Assembly (NCBI RefSeq): GCF_014204945.1
Contig: NZ_JACHMN010000001.1
Span: 248,001-312,000, forward strand
DNA: 64,000 bases
Source: Allocatelliglobosispora scoriae
GTDB lineage: Bacteria; Actinomycetota; Actinomycetes; Mycobacteriales; Micromonosporaceae
Reading direction: 5' to 3'
Part shown: in pieces, positions 34,825 through 42,169 of the stretch
Layout of the letters: every line of letters begins with the position of its first letter
Position numbering within the stretch: the stretch's first letter is position 1
The notes under the pieces: generated by a model
What the model was told of the DNA's origin: nothing
Database searches by the model: none
What the model saw: the letters and a program-made list of their open reading frames with translations, nothing else
Position numbers and translations under genes: made by a program

Positions 34825-35709
34825 ATGAGCTCTGGTGATGAAGCGAGCCTGGCTCTGCCCGACGGTCGGCTGATCGACTATTTCGATGGCGGCGATCCGT
34901 CCGGCCGACCGATCTTCTTTCAGCCGGGAAGCCCCAACACCCGGATCATGGGGAAACTGTGGCACCAGACGGCCCAGGCGGCCGAGGTCAGGATCATCAG
35001 CGTGAGTAGGCCGGGCTACGGCGGGTCGACCGCGATCACCGATCGGCCGACCCTTTCGGCGGCGGGCCGCGACCTTGCTGACCTCGCCGACTCGCTCGGG
35101 CTGGACCAATACGCCGTGGTTGGATCATCGGGTGGCGGACCTTTCGCCGTCGCGGCTGCCGCCGCCGATCCCCAGCGGGTACGAGCACTCGGTGTGGTCG
35201 CCGGCGCCGGACCGTGGCGGGAGATCGCCGACCCGTCGGCCGAACCGGAGGAGAGGGCGTGCCTGGCCCTCCTGGACGAAGGCGACCTCGCCGGTGCCCG
35301 GGTCGGCATGCGCCACCTCGTCGAGAACGTCTGGCAGGCGGACCTGCGCAAACTCGACGATGCCGCCCGTCTCGACGCGTGGCTGGGCGAAGATCCGCTC
35401 GCCGGAGACGAGGCCTACCGGGCGATCATGGCAGACGCCATGCGCGCGATTCTGGAGGGCACCGAAGGCGCGGTGTTCGACGCGCTCGCCATCGGCGCAG
35501 GCTGGGACCTCGACCTGCGCGCAGTTCAAGCACCAACCCTGCTCTGGTACGGCGAGGCGGACGAAGTCTGCACCGTGGAGTACGGGCGCTGGTATGCCGA
35601 ACGGATCGCCGACGCGGAACTCATCGTCCTCCCCGGCGAGGACCACCTGACCGTGGGCGACTCACACCGGCCCGAGGTGTTGGCGGCTCTGCTCAAGGCA
35701 TGGCAGTAA
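34825..35709 (+). CDS. Alpha/beta-fold hydrolase
   Basis: 294 aa. The nucleophile elbow is VVGSSGGGP, the acid lies in LLWYGEADEVCT and the histidine in LPGEDHLTV, giving a Ser-Asp-His triad. The oxyanion region is FFQPGSPNTR rather than the usual HG. Related to actinobacterial esterase/peptidase-like hydrolases; substrate unknown. ATG 34825 is chosen from a GTG at 34819 because of the -10 element 6 nt upstream and the family N-terminus. Convergent with the membrane protein gene, 42 nt between stops. Confidence 0.87.
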   Translation: MSSGDEASLALPDGRLIDYFDGGDPSGRPIFFQPGSPNTRIMGKLWHQTAQAAEVRIISVSRPGYGGSTAITDRPTLSAAGRDLADLADSLGLDQYAVVGSSGGGPFAVAAAAADPQRVRALGVVAGAGPWREIADPSAEPEERACLALLDEGDLAGARVGMRHLVENVWQADLRKLDDAARLDAWLGEDPLAGDEAYRAIMADAMRAILEGTEGAVFDALAIGAGWDLDLRAVQAPTLLWYGEADEVCTVEYGRWYAERIADAELIVLPGEDHLTVGDSHRPEVLAALLKAWQ

Positions 35710-35751
35710 CTCTGACATCCCGAATCCGGCATGCCCACCGGAGTATCGCGG

Positions 35752-36672
35752 TCAGCCGGCGGCGCCTTTCCAGACTATGAAGTCCGCGACCAATACCGGG
35801 TTACTGCCGCGCGGGGCCTCTATCACGAAAGCCATCGCATAACGGCCGAGCTCCGTCTTGATGCAGATCAGATCTCCGACCTCGACGGGTCGCACCTCGT
35901 CGTCGTATGCGGCCGACGACCGGCAGGCACGATAACTCGGAAGGCCGCCTATCTTCGCGATCCCCTTGCCGGTGTCGTCCTCCAGGTAACTGCCTTCGCT
36001 CGCATTGTTCAGGTAGATGTCGTATAGGACCGGCCCAGCCGTACTCCGGCTGCTGGGCTTCCCGAACTGCGGCCCCGACGTATCCAGATCAATGGCATCT
36101 CCGTGCCTGATCGTCAATCGCGTACATGAGTGCAGACGCTGAGGATCACCGGATTGGGGCTTCACATCGGCGCATGGCGTCGTGACACCCGCAGGCCTCG
36201 CCGACGGGGTTGCTACCGGACTCGCGGGAAGCGGCGAGGACGGCGCGCCGGTCCCGGGTGCGGTCGGCGACGATGTCTCGGCCGATGCGGATGCGGTGGG
36301 GGAAGGAGGTGCCACCATCGTCGCCTTCTCTCCGGCGGAGACGCGGTCCAGCCATGTCATGCCGACCGAACCCGCCACGACCGCGATGACCGTCGTGACG
36401 GCGAGCGGCCACCGGGCGCGCCCATCGGTGTCGCTCGGGTCCTGTTGCGGTGGTGCGGGGCTCCCCCCGATCGCGGTTATCACCGCGAGGACGACGGCAA
36501 CGACCATTCCGTACACCGATGTGACCTGATCGAGTTGCTCCCTGGCGTTATTACCGAGGAGGAGGGCTGTCACCCATGCGGCGATCACGGCCGCTATCAG
36601 CGGAACGCCTACTACCACAGTCCAATAACGCCCGGCGTTCTTCGGATTCACCGGCCCAGTGTGCACAAGCAC
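35752..36672 (-). CDS. Membrane protein with three N-terminal TM helices and an extracellular domain
   Basis: 306 aa. Hydrophobic segments at about 18-38, 52-72 and 92-112, then a Ser/Pro/Thr-rich linker (about 120-160) and a C-terminal domain of about 140 residues with four cysteines (PCADVK, SCTRL, YRACRSS, LICIK) that probably faces outside. GTG 36672 is preceded by GGAGG at 6 nt; GTG 36696 lacks a site. Divergent from the TPR/EACC1/CHAT cassette; a functional link is only possible. Family not recognised. Confidence 0.75.
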   Translation of the reverse strand: MLVHTGPVNPKNAGRYWTVVVGVPLIAAVIAAWVTALLLGNNAREQLDQVTSVYGMVVAVVLAVITAIGGSPAPPQQDPSDTDGRARWPLAVTTVIAVVAGSVGMTWLDRVSAGEKATMVAPPSPTASASAETSSPTAPGTGAPSSPLPASPVATPSARPAGVTTPCADVKPQSGDPQRLHSCTRLTIRHGDAIDLDTSGPQFGKPSSRSTAGPVLYDIYLNNASEGSYLEDDTGKGIAKIGGLPSYRACRSSAAYDDEVRPVEVGDLICIKTELGRYAMAFVIEAPRGSNPVLVADFIVWKGAAG

Positions 36673-36981
36673 ATCAAGCCTCCAGAAGTCGATCACGAGG
36701 CTACCGGGGGTGGTGAGCTTTCGCCCTCCACGAATTCACCTCATCGGGTTCGTCCGATCGATGGATGATCACTGCCAGGGCGGCGCCTGATCGTCACCGA
36801 ACCGGTAGTCGATAGGGTTGGTGTCGCATTCTCGTGAGCGCTCAACTGACGGATAGGATCCGAATCTCGCCGCCGGGCTGTAGTGGTATCCGGGTGTGCG
36901 GAATGATTCGGTATTCCGTCCTATTCGGATCTTGCCCTCGGTCGACCGGTGCCCAGAGCGGTATCGGGGAAGGAGTTTGGA
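36673..36981. other. Intergenic region between the membrane protein and the conflict cassette
   Basis: 309 nt upstream of the cassette. It contains TAGGAT (36854-36859), a short ATTCGG/CCGAAT-rich stretch (36908-36934) and the GAAGGAG ribosome binding site of the first cassette gene. I see no terminator and no gene. The promoter of the cassette must lie here. Confidence 0.5.
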
Positions 36982-37734
36982 TTGGGCGATTCGGCCGTAA
37001 TCGGTGGGGAGGCTGGACGGTCGGCTGGTGGCTGGCCTGGTGTGGTAATTGCGAGGTGGGGCGAGGTGCATCGGTTGGCGGTAGCAGGTCGGGAGCCGGA
37101 GATTGCTCGTCATGCCGGGCGTCGGGTGGCGAGGGTGTGGCTGGGCTGGTCGCGGTTTGCCGACGTCGAGACAGTGGCGCAGGCGACCCTGACGTTAGGG
37201 CCGGACGCTGGCGCGCTGTACGACCTGCGCTGGGCGCTGACGGCTACCGGCCGCCCTCGGCAGGCGCTGGCCTCTTACGAGCAGGCGTTATCGATCCTGC
37301 TGGAAGTTGGTGACCGGGCCGGTGAAGCGGCCACGCTGAGCAACATCGGCATGGCGTATGCAGGGTTGGGTGATCGGCGGCGGGCGTTGGTCTATTACGA
37401 GCAGGCGTTGCCGATCCGGCGGGAGGTCGGCGATCGGGCTGGTGAAGCGGTCACGTTGAGCAACATCGGCGGTGTTCGGTTCGGACAGGGTGATTTCGTC
37501 GGGGCAAAGACTGCGCTGGATGGAGTGCTCCACGTCGACCGGGCTGTGGGAGATCGCAGTTCTGAGGCACTGACGTGTTTCAATATGGCCGTCTTGCTGT
37601 CACGGATGGGGCGGCCGGGTGAGGCTATCGAGTTTCTGGGACGAGCGATCGTCTTAACGGAGCAGACCGAGCATCCGGCATTGGATCGGATGCGAGCGTT
37701 CCTCGTTGAGCTGCAACAGTTGGTGAAGGAGTAG
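36982..37734 (+). CDS. TPR-repeat protein, first gene of the conflict cassette
   Basis: About 250 aa. After an N-terminal block shared with the TPR gene at 40338 (EVHRLAVAGREPEIAR, VWLGWSRFADVE, VAQATLTLGP), there are four or five TPR units of about 40 residues (GDRAGEAATLSNIGMAYAGLGD and similar). TTG 36982 has GAAGGAG 6 nt upstream and is the best-supported start; GTG 37042 would match the start of the paralogue better. TPRs usually scaffold or sense protein partners; here the partner is presumably the CHAT/STAND protein. The stop is 3 nt before the next start. Confidence 0.8.
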   Translation: MGDSAVIGGEAGRSAGGWPGVVIARWGEVHRLAVAGREPEIARHAGRRVARVWLGWSRFADVETVAQATLTLGPDAGALYDLRWALTATGRPRQALASYEQALSILLEVGDRAGEAATLSNIGMAYAGLGDRRRALVYYEQALPIRREVGDRAGEAVTLSNIGGVRFGQGDFVGAKTALDGVLHVDRAVGDRSSEALTCFNMAVLLSRMGRPGEAIEFLGRAIVLTEQTEHPALDRMRAFLVELQQLVKE

Positions 37735-37737
37735 TCG

Positions 37738-38064
37738 ATGGGTTCTGCCACCGTTGAGGTGTCGGGAGTGGACGCTGCGCATTGGGCCGCGGAACTGCAT
37801 GCCACGCTGACGGCGAATATGCCGCCGGGCGACAGGGTGTCGCCGGTGGAGCTGCAGCGCTCGGCCGAGATGGTCGTCGCGGTCATCGGGCTGGTCTTCG
37901 CCGGAGTCGGGACGGCCAAGACGATCTGGGACTGGTGGCAGTCACGCCGACCGGAGGGCGTCACCGTGAAAATCCTGCTGGGTGACGGCACCCAGGTCAA
38001 CGTATCCACGACCGACCAGGCCGAGCTGGAGATCGTTTTCCAGCGGGCCGATTCGCAGCACTGA
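37738..38064 (+). CDS. EACC1-like small membrane component
   Basis: 108 aa. A short N-terminal strand region, one hydrophobic helix (EMVVAVIGLVFAGVGTAK, about 44-65) ending WDWWQSRR, then a C-terminal beta-rich tail (VTVKILLGDGTQVNVSTTDQ). This is the layout of the Effector-Associated Constant Component 1 family, a small protein repeatedly coded beside CHAT, caspase or trypsin-like effectors and STAND NTPases in actinobacterial conflict systems (recalled from family knowledge, not searched). AAGGAG overlaps the upstream stop, so it is translationally coupled. Confidence 0.7.
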   Translation: MGSATVEVSGVDAAHWAAELHATLTANMPPGDRVSPVELQRSAEMVVAVIGLVFAGVGTAKTIWDWWQSRRPEGVTVKILLGDGTQVNVSTTDQAELEIVFQRADSQH

Positions 38065-38079
38065 GGCGGGGCAGTCCAG

Positions 38080-40341
38080 ATGAGCCAGATGAACGTGTTC
38101 GACGTAGGGATCTTCGAGCAGGCTTCCGGAGTGTGGGAACTCCGCCTGTCCACGGGCGGTGCCCGGCCGAAGACCAGGGTGGTGGAGAAGGCTGCCATCG
38201 ACGACCTGATCGCGTTGGTGGAGCAGGACTATGGTCAGCACACGATCGCTCAGCGGGTGTTCGGCTCGTCGCGGCTGGCGGAGCTCGGCCGGAAGCTGTT
38301 CGCGTTCCTCGACGGGGAGGAGCGCTGGCTGACTCCGATCCTGGACCAGCGGCAGGGCGCGGTTCTGCGGATCGCCGCTGAGCAGCGGTTGCGGCATCTG
38401 CCGTGGGAGCTGCTGGCCGACGAGGGCAATTTCCTGGTGGTGTCCGGTCGTGCGCCGCTGCTGCCGGTCCGGGCGATCGGCGGCGGTGATCCGGTGTCGG
38501 CGGCGGTCGGGAACCGGCCGTTGCGGGTGCTGTTCATGGCCACGTCGCCGGAGGGTGTGGAGCCGGTCCTCGGCTACGAGGCGGAGGAGGCGGCGATCCT
38601 GGAGGCGACGTCGCGTACCGGCACGGAGCTGGTGGTGGAGGAGAGCGGGACCCTGGAGGGCCTGCGTTTCCTGTTCCGCGACTACGGCGAGGGCTACTTC
38701 GACGTGCTGCACCTGAGCGGGCACGCCACCGTCGACCCGGCTGGGCGGCCGCGGTTCCTGGCCGAGGACGAGTACGGCGGGCTCGAAGCGGTGACGACGG
38801 ACCTGATCGAGGATGCGATGTTCGGGCACTGGCCGCGGCTGGTGTTCCTGTCCGGGTGCCTGACCGGGAGTGCTCCTGATCGGGGTGCGTTCCCGTCGAT
38901 GAGTGAGAGCCTGGTCCGGGCGGGTGCTCCGGCGGTGCTGGGTTGGGCGTTGCCGGTCGGCGATGTCTCCGCGACCGACTTCGCCGCCCACCTCTACCGC
39001 GCCCTCGCCGACGGGCAGCCCCTCGACCGGGCCGTCGTCGAAGCCCGCAGGCAGCTCTACTCCGCCGAGAGCAGCAACTGGCACCTGCTGCGCGCCTATG
39101 CCGACCCGTCCCCCTTGACGCCGATGGTCACCCCCCTGAATACCCGGGGCCGCGCTCGTATCGCCGTTCGGGCCGCCGATCAGGAGTTCCTGGACCCGCA
39201 GACCCATCGGTCGCGGGTGGCGTCGCGGGCCGGGTTCGTCGGTCGGCGCCGCGTCATCCAACGCTGCCTGCGCACGCTGCGGCAGCCCAACAACGACGAC
39301 GGTGCCGTCGAGGCGCTGGTCCTGCACGGCATGGGCGGCCTGGGCAAGAGCAGCCTCGCCTCCCGGCTCCTGGAACGCATGCCGACCCACCAGCGTGTCG
39401 TCTGGTACGGCCGGGTCGACCTGATCAAATTCCGGGAACTCACCACCAACATCGCGTTCCCCTCCGTCGAGCGGCAGGAGGAAGCGGCCCGGCTGCTCGA
39501 CAACGACCAAACCCCCCTCCTGGTACGCCTGCGCCACCTGCTGCATCCCGACGGGCCCCTCGGCCAGACTCCGTGCCTGTTCGTGTTCGACGACTTCGAG
39601 GCCGGCAACCTCGACCAGCGCGACGGCACCTACGTGCTCTCCGCCGAGATGGCCGAGATCCTCCCGGCGCTGCTGCGCGCCATCCGCGAGACCAACAGCC
39701 CCAGCCGCGTCATCATCACCAGCCGCTACCGGTTCCCCGCCCCCGCCGGCACCCGCATCGGCGTGGAGTCCCTGGAAACCCTCACCAGCGTCGAACAGGC
39801 CAAAAAGGTCGCCAACCTCGTCAACCTGCGCCACGGCTCATCCGTCGACCGCACCATCCGGCAGCGGGCCGTCGCGGCGGCGGCCGGCAACCCCCGGCTG
39901 CTCGACTGGCTCGACCTCATCGTCGCCGACTCCGCCCTCGACATCGACGGCCTGCTCACCGCCATCGAGAACGAAGCCGACCGGTTCCGCCGCGAAACCA
40001 TCCTCGCCACCAACCTCCTCAGCTCGCAGGCGATCGAGCTGCAGAAGATGCTCGCCAAAATCAACGTGGTCGAACTGCCCATCCCCGAAGCGGCCGTCCA
40101 CGCCATCCACGACCACCCCGATGCCCGGGTTCACGTCATCCGCGCCGTCCAGCTCGGCCTCCTTGAAGAAGGCACCGACCCCGACACCCGCCAATCCCGC
40201 TACTACGTCTCCAACGTCCTGCGGCCCCTCATCCGCCCCCTGCTCACCGACGACGAATACACCGAGGCCTGTGCCGCCGCCGCTCGATCCCTCTACGAAC
40301 TCTGGGTCACCGGCCCCATCCCGGCCGAGCCCACCCCATGA
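38080..40341 (+). CDS. CHAT protease-STAND NTPase fusion (conflict-system effector)
   Basis: 753 aa. Residues about 145-345 form a CHAT (caspase-like) protease with the His-Cys dyad in HLSGHAT (H215) and FLSGCLTG (C260). Residues about 385-720 are a STAND-type NTPase: GFVGRRRV, Walker A HGMGGLGKSS (416-425), Walker B LFVFDDFE (500-507) and ITSR sensor (546-549). The N-terminal 130 residues are a conserved CHAT-associated beta domain. Expected behaviour (family knowledge): NTP-driven assembly on sensing a trigger, then proteolysis of host or phage proteins. The stop overlaps the next ATG by 4 nt. The small C-terminal helical region holds no own sensor; the TPR proteins probably supply it. Confidence 0.85.
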   Translation: MSQMNVFDVGIFEQASGVWELRLSTGGARPKTRVVEKAAIDDLIALVEQDYGQHTIAQRVFGSSRLAELGRKLFAFLDGEERWLTPILDQRQGAVLRIAAEQRLRHLPWELLADEGNFLVVSGRAPLLPVRAIGGGDPVSAAVGNRPLRVLFMATSPEGVEPVLGYEAEEAAILEATSRTGTELVVEESGTLEGLRFLFRDYGEGYFDVLHLSGHATVDPAGRPRFLAEDEYGGLEAVTTDLIEDAMFGHWPRLVFLSGCLTGSAPDRGAFPSMSESLVRAGAPAVLGWALPVGDVSATDFAAHLYRALADGQPLDRAVVEARRQLYSAESSNWHLLRAYADPSPLTPMVTPLNTRGRARIAVRAADQEFLDPQTHRSRVASRAGFVGRRRVIQRCLRTLRQPNNDDGAVEALVLHGMGGLGKSSLASRLLERMPTHQRVVWYGRVDLIKFRELTTNIAFPSVERQEEAARLLDNDQTPLLVRLRHLLHPDGPLGQTPCLFVFDDFEAGNLDQRDGTYVLSAEMAEILPALLRAIRETNSPSRVIITSRYRFPAPAGTRIGVESLETLTSVEQAKKVANLVNLRHGSSVDRTIRQRAVAAAAGNPRLLDWLDLIVADSALDIDGLLTAIENEADRFRRETILATNLLSSQAIELQKMLAKINVVELPIPEAAVHAIHDHPDARVHVIRAVQLGLLEEGTDPDTRQSRYYVSNVLRPLIRPLLTDDEYTEACAAAARSLYELWVTGPIPAEPTP

Positions 40342-41528
40342 CCACCATCAACCACTGGGCCGAAGTGCACCGACTCGCGGTAGCAGGCCGGGAACCGGAG
40401 ATCGCCCGGAAGGTCGGGCGTCGGGTGGCCAATGTGTGGCTGGGCTGGTCGCGGTTCGCTGACGTGGAGGCAGTGGCTCAGGCGACGCTGACGTTGGGCC
40501 CGGCTGCCGACGCCCTGTACGACCTGGGTTGGGCACTATCGTCCACCGGCCGCCCCCTACAGGCGCTGAGCTGCTACGAACAGGCGCTGTCCATCTTGAG
40601 AAAGGTCGGCGACCGGACCGGCGAAGCGGCCACGATGAATAACATCGGCATGGTGTACCACCGGCTGGGTGACCTAAAGCAGGCGTTTACCTACTACGAG
40701 CATTCTCTGCCGATCGCGCGGGAGGTCGACGACCGGGCAGGAGAGGCGGCCACGCTGACCAACATCGGCGGCGTGTATAACGTGCTGGGCGACCGACGGC
40801 AGGCGCTGGTCTACTACGGACAGGCGTTGTCTATTCGGCGGGAGGTTGGCGACCGGGCCGGAGAGGCGGCCACGCTGAACAACATTGGCGCCGTGCACGA
40901 CGAGCTGGGTGATCGGCAGCAGGCGCTGGTCTACTACGAGCAGGCGCTGCCGGTCCGGCGGGAGGTAGGCGACCGAGTCGGCGAAGCGATCACGCTGAAC
41001 AACATCGGCATGGTGTTCGACGGGTTGGGTGATCGGCAGCAGGCGCTGGCCTACTACGAGCAGGCGCTGCCGATCCTGCGGGAGGTAGGCGACCGAGTCG
41101 GCGAAGCGACTGCGCTGAACAACATCGGCATGGTGTTCGACGGGTTGGGTGATCGGCAGCAGGCGCTGGCCTACTACGAGCAGGCGCTGCCGATCCTGCG
41201 GGAAGTCGGTGACCGGGCTGTCGAAGCAGCTGCGCTGAACAACATCGGCATGGTGCACGCGAGGTCAGGTGATCGGCAGGAGGCATTGGCCTACTGTGAG
41301 CGAGGGTTGCATATCATGCAGGAGGTCGGCGACCGGGCCAGCGAAGCCGTCGCCCGTTACAACATCGCGATGATCCACCGGGCGGGCGGCCACCTCGACC
41401 AGGCCATCAGCGAACTCGAAATCGTCGTCGAGCTCGACCGCCAAACCGAACACCCAGACCTCGCGGCCGACATGGCCCTCCTCGAACAACTACGCAATCA
41501 ACGAGCACAACTCCATGGCAGGAGCTGA
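40338..41528 (+). CDS. TPR-repeat protein, last gene of the conflict cassette
   Basis: 396 aa, overlapping the CHAT gene (ATGA). The N-terminal 60 residues match those of the 37 kb TPR gene (HWAEVHRLAVAGREPEIARK, VWLGWSRFADVEAVAQATL). About eight TPRs of exactly 40 residues follow, each with GDR.GEA.TLNNIGMV...LGDRQQAL.YYEQALPI. Several are almost identical at DNA level (40981-41200), a sign of recent duplication or gene conversion. Likely the ligand-sensing or scaffold arm of the CHAT/STAND effector. Codon use equals that of neighbours. Confidence 0.88.
   Translation: MTTINHWAEVHRLAVAGREPEIARKVGRRVANVWLGWSRFADVEAVAQATLTLGPAADALYDLGWALSSTGRPLQALSCYEQALSILRKVGDRTGEAATMNNIGMVYHRLGDLKQAFTYYEHSLPIAREVDDRAGEAATLTNIGGVYNVLGDRRQALVYYGQALSIRREVGDRAGEAATLNNIGAVHDELGDRQQALVYYEQALPVRREVGDRVGEAITLNNIGMVFDGLGDRQQALAYYEQALPILREVGDRVGEATALNNIGMVFDGLGDRQQALAYYEQALPILREVGDRAVEAAALNNIGMVHARSGDRQEALAYCERGLHIMQEVGDRASEAVARYNIAMIHRAGGHLDQAISELEIVVELDRQTEHPDLAADMALLEQLRNQRAQLHGRS
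40981..41200 (+). repeat. Tandem 120-bp TPR-coding repeats
   Basis: The 100 nt at 40981-41080 and 41101-41200 differ at only three positions by eye, with a period of exactly 120 nt (40 codons). More diverged copies continue on both sides (about 40620-41380). The unit keeps the reading frame, so copy-number change would lengthen or shorten the protein without breaking it. Confidence 0.85.
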
Positions 41529-41559
41529 ACCAGCACACCCGCCGAAGTCACCACTGGTG

Positions 41560-41596
41560 AACGGGTATGGAACGCGAATCGCGTTCCATACCCGTT
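41560..41596. terminator. Strong terminator closing the conflict cassette
   Basis: Perfect 17-bp stem (AACGGGTATGGAACGCG and complement) around an AAT loop, 32 nt after the TPR stop and 39 nt before the stop of the convergent secreted-protein gene. Confidence 0.85.
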
Positions 41597-41634
41597 GATC
41601 AATCAGCGGTCAGCGCGGCCTGAGCCGGGAAACG

Positions 41635-42054
41635 TCACCAGCGCTGCCAGGGGCTGTAGTTGTCGTAGATCCAGCTCCCCGAGCTGTTGCGGAAGATGAC
41701 GTGGGTGCGGCCGCAGTTGGCGCCGGCAGGCTTCGTCGTGCTGTAGACCGGTGAGTGGCCGGTCCAGACCGGCGCGACCGTTCCCTTGAAGCTGGAGTTG
41801 GTCCCGTTGATGGAGGTGCAGGGACCGGAGCTGTAGGTGTAGACGAGGTACACGTCGGCGGAGTATTCGCCGAGGCTCGTGCTGGAGAGGTAGTAGTCGG
41901 ACTTCAGCGGATTGGTCGTGCCGGACGTGACGCTGATGCAGACCGAGGAGTTCGACCCCGATGCGCAGCCTCCGCCGGTGTCCGCCTGGGCGGGTGCGGT
42001 CCAGAGAGCCGTCGATGCCAGGACGGCGATGACCAGCGTTCCAACTCGTTTCAC
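41635..42054 (-). CDS. Small secreted protein of unknown function
   Basis: 139 aa with a signal peptide (MKRVGTLVIAVLASTALWTA, APAQADT cleavage). The mature part of about 115 residues has four cysteines and is rich in Ser/Thr/Tyr (LKSDYYLSSTSLGEYSADVY; SSGSWIYDNYSPWQRW), resembling small beta-sandwich extracellular proteins. GTG 42054 follows GGGGAGAAG. Not recognised further. Confidence 0.8.
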   Translation of the reverse strand: MKRVGTLVIAVLASTALWTAPAQADTGGGCASGSNSSVCISVTSGTTNPLKSDYYLSSTSLGEYSADVYLVYTYSSGPCTSINGTNSSFKGTVAPVWTGHSPVYSTTKPAGANCGRTHVIFRNSSGSWIYDNYSPWQRW

Positions 42055-42156
42055 AGTGCTTCTCCCCGTGGAGTAGTGAATGCGAATATCGGCGATCGTA
42101 AGTCGATCGATGAAGACGTGTCAAGATCGGTTGGCGGTTCGAGCACCGAGCGGCAC

Positions 42157-42162
42157 TACGAT
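42157..42162 (+). promoter_or_regulatory. -10 element, leaderless arrangement
   Basis: TACGAT, 7 nt before ATG 42170 of the SARP gene. Confidence 0.35.
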
Positions 42163-42169
42163 CTATGCC

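Noticed and set aside
36769-37113. Minus-strand open frame of 114 codons upstream of the conflict cassette
   Set aside because: No ribosome binding site, odd Arg/Tyr/Pro-rich product, overlaps the start of the TPR gene.
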